Positions 45,346 through 55,779 of a stretch of 64,000 bases of DNA are shown in pieces. Source of the stretch: Beta vulgaris subsp. vulgaris (lineage: Eukaryota > Streptophyta > Magnoliopsida > Caryophyllales > Amaranthaceae); contig NC_079206.1 in assembly GCF_026745355.1 (NCBI RefSeq), positions 16,327,943-16,391,942 of the forward strand. The letters are read 5' to 3'. Below the pieces are notes generated by a model. The model made no database searches and was not told the origin of the DNA. It worked only from the letters and a program-made list of their open reading frames with translations. The stretch's first letter is position 1; each line of letters begins with the position of its first letter. Both the position numbers and the translations under genes were made by a program.

Positions 45346-46129
45346 TTTGTGCCCTACCTTTTGCCTAAGCCACCCTTTCGGATTTTTGACTTAGCGTGCT
45401 TGCACATCCGTGAAAAAGGAGTTAGGGTTGATGAAATGCTGAAAGGTTCAAGGCTTGAGGCTTAGATGAAGGTCAAAATGATTTGGCGAATGGAGGATCA
45501 TCGATTTTGTTTATATGGTTAAGGTTTGATGGGGTTGAAGGATTCGAATAAGGGGTAGATACTGTGTGCAAGCCCGCTAACTTGACTTTTTATTTCTTTT
45601 TGCCTTTGGCTCTTTCTTCTTGCACTTTTCTGTATTTTGTTTTTGCTTTTGATCTTTTTTTTATCACTTTGAATTTTTTTTTTCACTTTTTTGTTTTTGC
45701 TTGACATTGATTTACCTTGATGTAGTAATTCTTGCATACGAGTTATTGGTTTAGGGTATTGGAAGATTTGAAGGCTATCTGTGGAGCTTTACTTGCATAT
45801 AATGGTTTATGGATGATGGAGAGAAGACGAGAATAACTTCTGATCCAAAGTACGTCTTTTGCTTTTCATTTTTCTCTTTTTTAATTTCTGATCTCTTTTT
45901 TTTTATTATTATTATTAGTCAAGTTCATTAAGTGATTTAAGTTTCATTATTGAATTAGAAGCATAAATAAAATGATGGAACGCCAATGAAAATGAAAATG
46001 TGATTATTTTATTAATTGGAAATGAATGAAATAAGGCTTATTAGAAATAAAAATCCTAAATGACATAGACTCAACATGAAGGGAAATTAAGGATCTAGGG
46101 ACGGGACTCTTTGACTCAACCTAGAAAAC
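45346..46129. other. Spacer left of the gypsy remnant
   Basis: T/A-rich sequence. The Lys-rich frame on the - strand (45519-45737) is low-complexity and not taken as a gene. This may include a worn 3' part of the gypsy element, but I recognise no pol domain. Confidence 0.35.
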
Positions 46130-46189
46130 CAAAGCTAAATGACTAAGCCCTCTACACTGTTGACACGATGTCTAAGGAGTTGTTGTTGT

Positions 46190-47130
46190 TGCTGACTTTT
46201 GCTGTCGGCGTAATCGGAAGTCTGCCACTATCAATCATGTCCTGCAGAGTATTCCTTAAGGCCCAACACGCAGATGTTAGGTGTCCATTTCCTTGCTGGT
46301 ACTTGCAATAGGCATTAGGGTTCTACTTCTTGTGCCTATTTTCAGGTGTAGGGTCTGGAGTGGGATCGATAGGCTGTATTGCTCCTCATGCATGAAGCCT
46401 AGTGAAGGCTTCTTCTAAAGTCATGCCCAATGGAGTGAATGTTCTTTGAGGCCTTTGATAACCTCCTTTTTCAGTAGTTAGGGCATCGACATCATCACCT
46501 TTGGAACCCATTCTGACTTGATCCTCTATCTTGAGATGGCATGTTACTCATTTGTGCAGCTTTTTCCCTCCATCTATTAAGGAACGTGATGAAGTCTTCG
46601 TTGGAGATTTGTTTAGTTAACTCCAGCTCATGCAAGCCAATAGAAAGCTGAGTATTGTATATGTATTATTTGTGGAACTCTTCTCTTATATAGTCTCAAT
46701 CATTCAGCTTGGTTTTGTTTAGTGATTTGAACCACTTTGATGGATGTGCATCCAAGGTAAAGGGAAAAACATAAGCAAATAGGTCATTGATCATGCCCTT
46801 GAGAGCCATAGAGACGGGAAAATCTCTCAAATGATCATTTGGGTCCTCGACCTCCTTGAATTTTGGGAGGTCACCCAATGTTACCTTTTTAGGGAACTTG
46901 TCCCTCAGTTCAGGATCAATGATGTCACGGCCATGAGCCTGATTCTCGAGTGCATGAACTGACTGGATAAATTGCTCGAGTTTTTTGAACCTCAAATCTG
47001 TGTTGGACTTGATTGGAGGTGGTGGTGGAGTGTCACCTTGTTCATCTTCTTCAGTTAGCTTCTCTCTCAGTGCCTTAATCTCTTTGTCTTGTTCCTCAAG
47101 ATGAGAGTTCATCAGTATAAGTTGAGCCAT
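46190..47130 (-). pseudogene. Ty3/gypsy gag with zinc-knuckle remnant
   Basis: The - strand frame 47130-46696 (145 codons) starts MAQLILMNSHLEEQDKEIKA, a coiled-coil, then shows DPNDHLRDFPVSMALKGM and AHPSKWFKSLNK, typical of plant gypsy capsid. It is followed in shifted frames by YNTQLSIGLHELELTKQISN and FITFLNRWREKAAQM, and at about 46320-46210 by NPNAYCKYQQGNGHLTSACW and ALRNTLQDMIDSGRL, a gag zinc-finger-like C-x2-Q..GH..C motif with one expected His replaced by Gln. Stops and shifts make it a pseudogene. Confidence 0.75.
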
Positions 47131-47644
47131 AATGGCACCGAGCTGTTCATTAGTGTCCCCGATTTCAGATGACGATGAAGAAGAGTCAAAGGATTCATCT
47201 AAAAAGGTTAGGATGCGCTTGACAAGTCTTTGAGTCGGTCGACCTTGTGTCCTCTCTGTTGGATGTTCCCAAGTTATAATCTCACGGCCTATCCGGAATA
47301 GAATAGAAATCAGATGGACCTCGTAAATTTTAAGAAATGATATTTTCGAAATGAGAAATGGAGATGAGAAATGGGAGAATGGAAATGGGAATAGGAAATG
47401 GAAGTTAGAGATGGATATGCTTTTGGACTAGTATGGGCTTGACCTTGCTGGAGATATGAGCCTAACTAAATGCACATGCAAAAATGGACTGGACTGGTCC
47501 ACGTGAGCAAACTGAAGGATTAGACTTTGCACCCACAATAAGTAGAATAGACTCAAAGCAGGGTAGACAAGTAAAGGTGTTTAGACTTAGGGGATGAACT
47601 TTTATAATTCGTAGACTTGACTTTTCTAGTCCGTAGACTAACTA

Positions 47645-48225
47645 GGGTTTACATATAATGCAAACTAGGCCTAGGGAGATTTTATAGTCCTAAGACTAAA
47701 ATTTTATAGTCCAAAGATTGACTTGTATAGTCCATAGACTGAGTAGAGTTTACATATAATGCAAACTAGACCTAAAGAAATTTTATAGTCCTAAAACTGA
47801 ACTTTTATAGTCCGGTGACTGATTAGGGTTTACTTGTGATGCAAACTAGACCTAGAGAAATTTTATAATCATAAGACTGAACTTTTATAGTGCGGAGACT
47901 GATTAGGGTTTACTTGTGATGCAAACTAGACATAGGAAAATTTTATAGTCTTAAGACTGAACTTTTATAGTATGAAGACTGACTAGGGTTTACATATAAT
48001 GCAAAATAGACCTAGGGAAATTTTATAGTCCTAAGAGTAAACTTTTATAGTCCAAAGACTGACTAGGGCTTACATATATTGCAAATTAGACCTAGAGGAA
48101 TTTTATAGTCCTTTAGACTGAACTTTTATAGCCCGAAGATTGACTAGGGTTTACATATGATGTAAACTAGACCTAGGGAATGAATTAGGCCTAAATAGTC
48201 CTAAGATTTAGATTGGACTAGACTT
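47645..48225. repeat. 80-bp tandem repeats in the gypsy leader
   Basis: Seven starts of a (G)GGTTTACATATAATGCAAA-type unit lie at about 47645, 47745, 47826, 47906, 47986, 48066 and 48147, i.e. five intervals of 80-81 bp and one of 100 bp. Each unit also has ATTTTATAGTCC twice. The stretch 47131-47644 is gag-upstream leader and 48226-48815 is leader without repeats; neither has a gene. Confidence 0.85.
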
Positions 48226-48815
48226 AGACTTAGATTGGAATGGATTAGAAATAGACTTGGACTAGACTTTACATAAAGATGCAAATGGACTTAGATTTTG
48301 ATATGAACTAGACTTGTATGAGCTTAAGATCGACTTTAATGCTAGCGAATATATGGACTCAAATTCGATGGGCCTAGGATGAATGCAAAATGAACTCTAC
48401 TGCATATGGGCCTAGAATGAATGCTAATGGATTGCGTTGATTGGATTGGATGAATGAAGCTAAGGTGTTTAGACTCGGCTTAGAATTTCCGAAATTCATT
48501 TTTGAAAGCGACCCCTTGTTTTTATCTTTTGTTAGGAAAAGTTGATGGGTTAATTTTTGAAAAATATTTTTGTAAATGTCGTGGATGATGATGTTTAGTA
48601 AATGTTTTTGATAAGACGCACTCCAGTCTCAAGTCATGAACAAAAGAACAATGCCATGGTTGGGCATGTTTTCTTATAACTAAGATCCAACACTATCACT
48701 CAGGAAGCTTTTTGGAAGGACAAAGCATAAACCCCCGGGGGTGACCTTACACATAGAACATGTGCTAATGAGGCAAGGTAGATTGTCCTTATGGTAACTT
48801 AAACAATAACCATAC

Positions 48816-49973
48816 CACTAGTGGAAAAATGAAGAAGGGCTGCGCTGAAAAAGGCATGTAGGGCTGCGCTTTTTCACAGCAGCCCTTTCAATAGCAGCCC
48901 TTCACTTTTTAAGTAGGGCTGCGCTTGTTAAGCGCAGCCCTTCAAGCTTAGAAGGGCTGCACTTTTACCTAAAAAGCGCAGCCCTTCCTACCAAAAAAAA
49001 AAAAAAAATTTTTTTGACATTTTTTTACTCATATATTAATCTCACATTTTCTGAATTTTAACATTTGCATTAAACTTTAAAGTAAACCATCCAAATCCAG
49101 AAGAGAAGAAATTACAGAAGAGAAGAAAATAGATCTACAATGCAACTAAACCCAAAAAAAAAAAAAAAAGAACGAAACGAAAATGAAAAAAAAGGAACAA
49201 AAACTAATATACAGAAGAGAAGAAACTATAGATCTGAAAATACAAGAACATTAATCAAAACAAAGATTAAGAAATTATAGATCGGAAAAGTCAAAAACTA
49301 CCTCCAAACATTAACCTAATAATGTTTAAATACATAAAACAAAACCTTAATACATAATCAAGGAAATAATAAAATTTGAAAATACTAAAATGCCTATTTG
49401 GAGCCTTGAACGAACTCGGATGGCTTAAAAAGCCTATACGTCACGGCATAATGGTGAGTTTGACTCGTTGGCCCGTTCCGCTTCCGAAAAGGTATCACAA
49501 TAGGCAATCGGACTCCGTCGGCATGATTAGTGCAAATCATTTCAGGCTTTTTGTCGCATTTATAGGAGTTTTTTGAGAGAGAAGAGAGGATGGGAGAGAA
49601 GGAGGAAAGAGAGGAGGGACAGGAGAGAAGGAGGAAAATGGAGGAGGGACGTGAGTGAGGAGAGAGAAGGAGTGATATAATATATTTGAAGCCCGCGCGC
49701 AGCCCTACATAACAGAAGGGCTGCGCTTTTCTTCAAAAGCGCAACCTTTCACTTAGTAGGGCTGCGCTTTTAGAAAAAGCGCAACCCTTCTGAATGTAAG
49801 AAGGGCTGCGCTTTTTCCAAAAGCGCAGCCGTACTAAGTGAAGGGCTGCGCTTTTCTTCAAAAGCGCATCCCTTCTGTTATGTAGGGCTGCACTTTTGGA
49901 AAAAAGCGCAACCCTTCACTAGTAGGGTTGCGCTTATCGAAAAAGCGCAACCCTTCCTTTTTTTCCCCTAGTG
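48816..49973. mobile_element. Non-autonomous CACTA (En/Spm-like) element
   Basis: Starts CACTAGTGGAAAAATG and ends CATTTTTCC-like TTTTTTTCCCCTAGTG; TAC flanks both sides (48813-48815, 49974-49976), the 3-bp CACTA duplication. Subterminal regions are packed with AGGGCTGCGCTTTT and AAAAGCGCAGCCCT in both directions: about seven motifs in the left 180 bp and twelve in the right 280 bp. These are likely transposase-binding repeats. The 0.7 kb AT-rich middle has no transposase; the 66-codon ORF at 49376 is not recognised. Confidence 0.88.
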
Positions 49974-50097
49974 TACATATGCAAAACTGTAATGTCATAC
50001 AAATGCATAAAAAGAGTATGAATAGTATTTTTCGAGTTTCACCCACTCATTTTAAAATAATCAATTCCTAAAATCCTTCCAAGTGGAGTCGTCAAAT

Positions 50098-51650
50098 TGT
50101 AGGTGTGGATTTATTTCGCCTACGCGAGAGGAAAGCATATCAGATTTGACTACCCCATTGTAAAGGTTTTTATATTGAAAATGTTTTGATGTCGCCAACA
50201 AGTCTTTAAAGGAAGACTCATAAACCTAATTGGATATGGAAAAATCGTAGGGACAAAATAAGGACTTATCCAATATAGATTTTCCTGTCTAGACTCCATA
50301 GATTGTCAAAAATAACCAAAAACTTGAGTTCGGGGGTAAGGGTACAACACCGTCAGAAACCATGTTACCCATTGCTGGCCTACTAATTATCGATTTACGT
50401 CAATGTTCATGCAAAAGAATAACCAAATAATATTTTAAGCAACCTAAAAATAATTAGTCTAGGTTGGTTCATGAAATTAATTAAACTGATTAATATTAGA
50501 ACATTTCTTTAGGTCTTTGATTAGCAATATATAACATGTGAGTGATAAAAGCAATAATAATGCAGGACAATCATATAATATGCATATAATAATCAGGCAA
50601 GCATATAATGATGAATGAAATTAAATAAAAAGAAAGAAAAAGGTTTAGAATATACAGTAGAACGATTTTATATTAAAGATCTACATCATGAAAAAAATGG
50701 TTAGTAACTTTAATATGAAAATAGGAATTTATTTAAGGACCCTCAGGATTATACAGTGGCTTGAGTCTGCGAGATTGACAACCTTTCGGACGAGTAATCG
50801 TGAAACCAGAAAATCTGAATGTATGTATGTAATTTGAATGTGTTTGTGTTTGAAAGTATGAGTTTTGTAGGAAAATTTTGTAGTTCTAGAGAGGTTCATA
50901 AGGTATTCGTCGAGTTTGAAGTGTTTTAGTGTGAAAAATTCGTCTTTTTATCTATATACAAACTAGGCCTATTTATAGGAAAAACGACAGTGCGCCTCAC
51001 ACACTAGCTGCGTTTGAAGCAGGCTAATGTGTCACGCGCATGATGCGACATGCCAAGTAGAAAGTGTACATGTGGTACGCGTTTTGAAAAAGATAAGAAA
51101 GAAAATCTGTGTCTCATGTCGAGAACTGCGCTTAGCACAGAGTAGTACGCCAGGCACATGGCACAGTGTGTGGCACAATGCCATGTGTCAGGAAAAGTTG
51201 CACCTGACGCAACAAGGTGTGCCAAGCGCAAGCTTGTGCGCCATGCACATGATGGTGCGCCACACACACTAGCCTGTCTTTTAACACGCTTTTGCCAGCT
51301 TTTTAGAAAACGCGTTTTAAAGATTTTCTTTTATCCTTTAATTCTGAAAATCTGATTTTACGAGATAACATCTGATTTTAACTATATAAAAAATCTTTTG
51401 AAAAAATTTTATTTTTTTTAATTGATTATTATTAAACAATTAATTGGACTTTTCAAAAGATTGGACTCAAAATACAATTAATTATCAAAAATAACTAATT
51501 GGGCATTGAAATAAGACTTTAACGTAACACTTTTCAAAATGGTTTTTGAATGGTTTGTCAGACTGCTCTGTCCTTGGATTGGACGACTTAACACCGTAGT
51601 ATGTTTCATCATTGGATACTTGAATAGGGAGACACGATTTTGTGTCTACA
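50098..51650 (-). repeat. LTR of the gypsy remnant
   Basis: 1553 bp with inverted ends TGTAG / CTACA. On the - strand a GC-rich array of GTGCGCC-type motifs (51270-50990) precedes CCTATAAATAG (50979-50969), a good TATA box, so U3 is roughly 51650-50945 and R starts near 50940. ORFs at 51004-51355 arise from the array. Confidence 0.7.
50970..50977 (-). promoter_or_regulatory. TATA box of the gypsy LTR
   Basis: TATAAATA on the - strand, in the context CCTATAAATAGGCC, about 20 bp downstream of the iterated GTGCGCC array. Transcription would start near 50940 and run left into the leader and gag. Confidence 0.6.
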
Positions 51651-52107
51651 CCCTAGTACATGTAGCTAAGGCTTCCGTAGGTTGAAGGGTTGAAGATCAA
51701 AGTTCCCCTTCTGTTCTTTCTCTTCTCACTTCCTCTTTCGCAACCAACTCCTTCATTATCTTAGCCTCAAACCCGCACAACCTCATCGATTATTCCTGAA
51801 AATTGGACTTGGAAAACAGTTGGAATTTAACTAATCTTGGTTCGATTTTACCAAACTAAAGATGAAAGTTAAAGAAGAACAAAAAAAATTCAAAATAAAA
51901 GAATGCTAGAAGAATCAATTAACAAAAATATCTAACCCTCAAATTTCAGCAATATCAAGTTTCAAAATGATAAAAAAGAAGAGGCGAATTTTAAGAATTA
52001 ACATATGGAAAACTCAAAATTACTATCTATTCTTCATCATACACCATAAAATTATCCAATATTTTGAACCAAAATATAAATGCAGAAATTCCTACCGCCA
52101 TAATAAT
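51651..52107. other. Spacer right of the gypsy LTR
   Basis: Non-coding, A-rich toward its right side. I see no feature in it. Confidence 0.35.
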
Positions 52108-52913
52108 AACTTGGCATTGTTATATTCATTCGGTTGTGAATTGTAGGATTTAAATCGAATTGATCATAATTGATAGAAATTCACTAGTTGAGTTGAACAT
52201 ATCAATTCGATTAGTAGAAGATGTAATCAAAATTTTATGAGGAGAAAAATTAAGATAGTTATACCTTGACTCAACGAGATATCTCTTTCAATGAGCTTTT
52301 TCTTCTCTATCTCTTCTCCTCTTCTTTTATATGCGGACTTCCATGTGTTCTCAATTCTTATCTTCGTTTTACTTCTCGTTCAACAATGGTGTTTGAGGGC
52401 TGCGACAAGATGGACACCTCAGGGGAATTTAGATATAAGAAACCGTAAAAATGGGAGTTGAAGGTTTGCGAGGGTTATGAGGAGTGAGCTCTAAGTACTG
52501 ATGGGGCCGGGAAGACCTCAGGGGGACTTATATGTGAAATATCGTAAACATGTTTTAAGTTAAAAGGAAAAAAAACGAGAAAAGCAAACTTTAAAAATGC
52601 ATTTTAAATAAACTAGAAATTGAAAACAAAAGAGGAAAAGGGGCATACCATGGATAAGAACATCCATGCCAGTCCCTCACTATGAAGAGGAGAATAAATG
52701 AGATGAGGGGGCGGCGAGAGAATTAGGTTTGGTTATCCTTGTATTCAGTGGGCATTTACTTGACAGTAACTATCAGACTGTCATAGCGGATTTGATATTC
52801 ATTCATTTTTTAAACTGACATATTTAAATTGGGTATCCTATAACCTGGCTCATAAAAATCGGGTACCCGCAAACTAGGTAGCCAATTTTTTTGGCTTAGA
52901 TCACGAGCCACTA
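52108..52913 (-). repeat. Large direct repeat, copy 2 (uninterrupted)
   Basis: The counterpart of 43848-45345. It lacks both insertions found there and so documents their target sites (ATGCATTTTAAATAAACTAG near 52599; TATTTAAAT at 52821-52829). Copies 1 and 2 lie on either side of the gypsy remnant in the same orientation, 8.3 kb apart. Confidence 0.7.
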
Positions 52914-53442
52914 TTTTACTACTGACATGGCTAGATACTCGATTATAAAATATTGCTAAATGTAATATCCCAGATATATATAAAATAGCGGAAGAAGTAC
53001 AAGGTTAACAAAAATTAGATAATTGATCGAACTTGTTATTATTGTCCATTATTCATAGTTTTGAGCAATTACAATTACTATAACTCAAAGCAACTATAGA
53101 TAAAATTTTGTAATTTTGCTTGTTTAAAGGGGTTAGTATGTAAGGAGTACAAACAAGTTTGATTATTTAGATTTTGTGTTCCCCTCAAAAAATGTAGGCG
53201 TGTATATTTCGATGTTTTCAAATACCATCCGTATAATTTATACCTTGTTTACTAACACCATATCCTTTTCGTAATACATGCAACATATGAAAAGTGATCA
53301 ATGAACTGAAAAAGAGGTCAGATATAGTGCAAGTTATTTTTATTGGCCATGTGATCAAATAATATAATAGTGCACGTGAGGTATAAATGGGTGGTGTAAG
53401 TGAAGGCACAAGTGTTTTTTTAATACTTACAAAAAAATTATC
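52914..53442. other. Intergenic spacer
   Basis: AT-rich, with TGTAATATCCCAGATATATA near 52970. The 63-codon - strand frame at 53218-53409 is not recognised as a gene. Confidence 0.35.
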
Positions 53443-53460
53443 AAATAAATATCAAATATT

Positions 53461-54068
53461 TTTTTTTTGAAAGAAAGAAAAGGGATTTCATTAATATTTC
53501 GCCAAACGGCACTTACAAGTCATTTCTGAAAAACATAAAATTCTAATAGAAATACATATCACCCTAGAAATGTAAACATCGCAGATTTGACTTAATTTTG
53601 CCTTAATAAAAATCTTCATCTGAAGCAATACAATATGTGAATTCGCTCTGGTTCGGCATACAATCTGCAGATGCGGAAATTTTGGGATGAACGTACTCCA
53701 ATAGTGTTCCATAATTTTACAGAAGTTGTGAAACCCTAATTCTTCATGTTGAATCTCGAACTTCAACCAATGAGAATAATTTCTCATACCTAAAAACAAA
53801 AGAACCATACTCACAACTCCCATAGGGGAGAAGGAGATTTCCATAACAGAAACTAAAAACCCCATAAAAGGGTTTGAGAAAATCTCATAAAGAGATACTA
53901 ATTTATTGAACAAAACAAGAAAATGAACTAAAAATTGAAAATAAAAGGGAAAAAGGGGCTTACCATGGATGAAAACATTAAACATTCATGGCAGCCCCCT
54001 AATTGATGAAGAAGGGGTAAGGGAGGCTAGGATTTTAGAGAGAGAAAAGGAGAGGGGAGGCTAGATTT
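53461..54068 (-). mobile_element. Short non-LTR retroelement, full length, - strand
   Basis: 608 bp with a poly(A) tail (T run at 53461-53468) and an 18-bp target duplication starting AAATAAATATC at 53443-53460 and 54069-54086. The 5' end is CT-rich (TCTCTCTAAAATCCTAG), followed by CATCCATGGTAAGCCCC. A frame of 164 codons (53985-53491) ends with RTRANSHIVLLQMKIFIKA, then CKCRLAKY. The + strand element at 54.7 kb encodes RIRANSQIVLLQMKFFIKA and CKCRLVIP at the same place. No reverse transcriptase, so it must borrow one. Confidence 0.75.
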
Positions 54069-54395
54069 AAATAAATATCAAATATTATGAAACATCTTCA
54101 AGAGGAATATGATAGAATTGCAAGAATACAATTCTACATAACTACGTATATTGTTGTTTTGTCTAAAAGTAATGCTGTAGCCTTTGAAAGAAATTGATAT
54201 TAATAAATACAACAAACCTAAACGAAAGAAAAAGTGCAAATTCAAGTGGTTGCTCTCTCAAAGGTTCCGACTTGATTTCTCTATGCCTCTTTCGTGTCAC
54301 AACAAATATTTTTTGTGATGCTGTTCAATTTAGTATTTCGTGATTATCCATCACAGATTGCACAATTTATAATTACTTCCGCTAAGCTAATTATA

Positions 54396-54672
54396 CTCTC
54401 TTGATCTTTATTTACTTGCTACATTTTCTTTTTGAAAGTCAACTTTGACGGACAATTTTAATTTAGTTTTATAAGTAAAAATATAGTCATGTGGTGTTTT
54501 GAAAGATTCGTCTTCACATGTAGATTTATAATATTAAAGTTTAATACTTTTGTACTTGAATGAACAAGAGATATTCATGGTAAAAAAAAAACACTTTGAA
54601 ATTGTGCAAAAGCAAATGTAGCAAGTAGATAAGAACACGGTGATTAAAAAAAATATATAAATACGAAGAGAG
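54396..54672. mobile_element. Stowaway-like MITE
   Basis: 277 bp, ends CTCTCTTGATC and CGAAGAGAG, TA on both sides (54394-54395, 54673-54674). Inner arms TACTTGCTACATTT / AAATGTAGCAAGTA are perfect inverted repeats. Confidence 0.65.
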
Positions 54673-54698
54673 TATTACAATAATTAATCATAATAAAG

Positions 54699-55329
54699 AA
54701 GTTAAAATTTGGGGATTTCGATTCCCTCTAGGGTTCTCCTTGAGAGGTTTTCTCTCTAGGGTTTCTCCTTGGAAGGGTTTTTCCTAGCCTCCGTCGCTAG
54801 GTTTTTTTTTTCTTTTTTGAAGGTTTTTCTTCATTCTTTCTTCTTTCTCTTTGTTTTTTCATCACTTTTCTTCTTGATCTCAATTGTGAATCTTTGTAGG
54901 GGCTTCCACTGGTATTCGTACCGGTGGTAAGCCCCAAAAATCTTTTTAACTACTTCCAATAAGTATATCCCATCATTAAGATGATATTTATTATAGGACG
55001 ATGTTCCATTTCTTTTTTTGTTCGTCTAATGAAGAAGGAAGATCTAACAATCACTCTTCTCAGTAAGAATCTAGAAGACCATGGGAGTATTTTCACCCAA
55101 ACGAATATGCATCAGCGGAAGTTAAGCCGAATTAGGGCGAACTCACAGATTGTATTGCTTCAGATGAAGTTTTTTATTAAGGCTATTTTTTATCAAATCT
55201 GCGATGTATCTAGTTCTAAGGTGTTATATACCTATGTTGGAATTTTCGATTTTTCAGGAATTGATTGTAAGTGCCGTTTGGTTATCCCTTATCAATGAAA
55301 TTATTTTTCTTCCTGTCAAAAAAAAAAAA
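54699..55329 (+). mobile_element. Short non-LTR retroelement, full length, + strand
   Basis: 631 bp with a 13-bp target duplication AATCATAATAAAG (54686-54698, 55330-55342) and a poly(A) tail. The 5' part has repeated AGGGTTTCTCC / CTAGG units, then GGGGCTTCCACTGGTATTCG and ACCGGTGGTAAGCCCC. The 106-codon frame (54981-55298) carries RANSQIVLLQMKFFIKA. The end is CTTATCAATGAAATTATTTT followed by TCAAAA. The equivalent 3' end in the - strand copy is TATTAATGAAATCCC..TTTCAAAA. Confidence 0.75.
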
Positions 55330-55342
55330 AATCATAATAAAG

Positions 55343-55715
55343 GAAAAAAATCAGCAAAAAAAGGTAATATACTAGCAAACAAAAGGAAAAAAATCCGGAC
55401 CCCAAAAGTCCAAACCAATCCCATTAAGAAACCCCATATCTGATATCTGATATCCCCACTCTTTTATAAAAAAAAAGTACAAATGCTTTGGAATTCAAAA
55501 TATTCCAAAAATGTTTAAATTGTGGATATTTTATTTAACTTTTGTGTTTTCCATTATTTAATTGAGAGAGCGTGTAGTTGTAGATGCATGAAGAAGAAGC
55601 AAACAACACGTTGGTGATGACTGATGAAAGAGAAAATTAGCATAGAAAATTTCACTCCTAGTATAATTGGATTGGAGGAAAAACACAAGAAAACAAACTA
55701 ACACAAACATATACA
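55343..55715. other. Upstream region of the PHD gene
   Basis: A-rich non-coding sequence. It holds no recognised element and leads into the promoter of the PHD-finger gene. Confidence 0.4.
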
Positions 55716-55723
55716 TATAAAAA
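55716..55723 (+). promoter_or_regulatory. Candidate TATA box of the PHD-finger gene
   Basis: TATAAAAA lies 57 bp before the ATG and is followed by a CT-rich leader (TCTCTCTCTTCTTCCTCTG), a common plant core-promoter arrangement. The short distance would place the transcription start near 55745. Confidence 0.45.
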
Positions 55724-55779
55724 CCTCACTCTTTTTTTTTTAATTTTCTCTCTCTTCTTCCTCTGTTTCTCTCTGTGTG

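Larger units (their letters stand above)
46130..51650 (-). mobile_element. Ty3/gypsy retrotransposon remnant (5' LTR, leader, gag)
   Basis: Read on the - strand: LTR 51650-50098 (TGTAGACACA...CACCTACA), then TTTGACGACTCCACTTGG, a variant of the TTTGGCGACTCTGCTGGGG primer-region phrase of Tat/Athila-type elements, then a leader with tandem repeats, then gag. No 3' LTR, RT or integrase is seen to the left, so the element is truncated or a non-autonomous derivative. A CACTA element is inserted in its leader (48816-49973). Confidence 0.7.

Noticed and set aside
45519..45737. Lys-rich 72-codon ORF on the - strand
   Set aside because: Low-complexity T-rich DNA; no conserved motif.
51004..51355. 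Three overlapping His/Ala-rich ORFs
   Set aside because: Arise from the iterated GTGCGCC array in the gypsy LTR U3.
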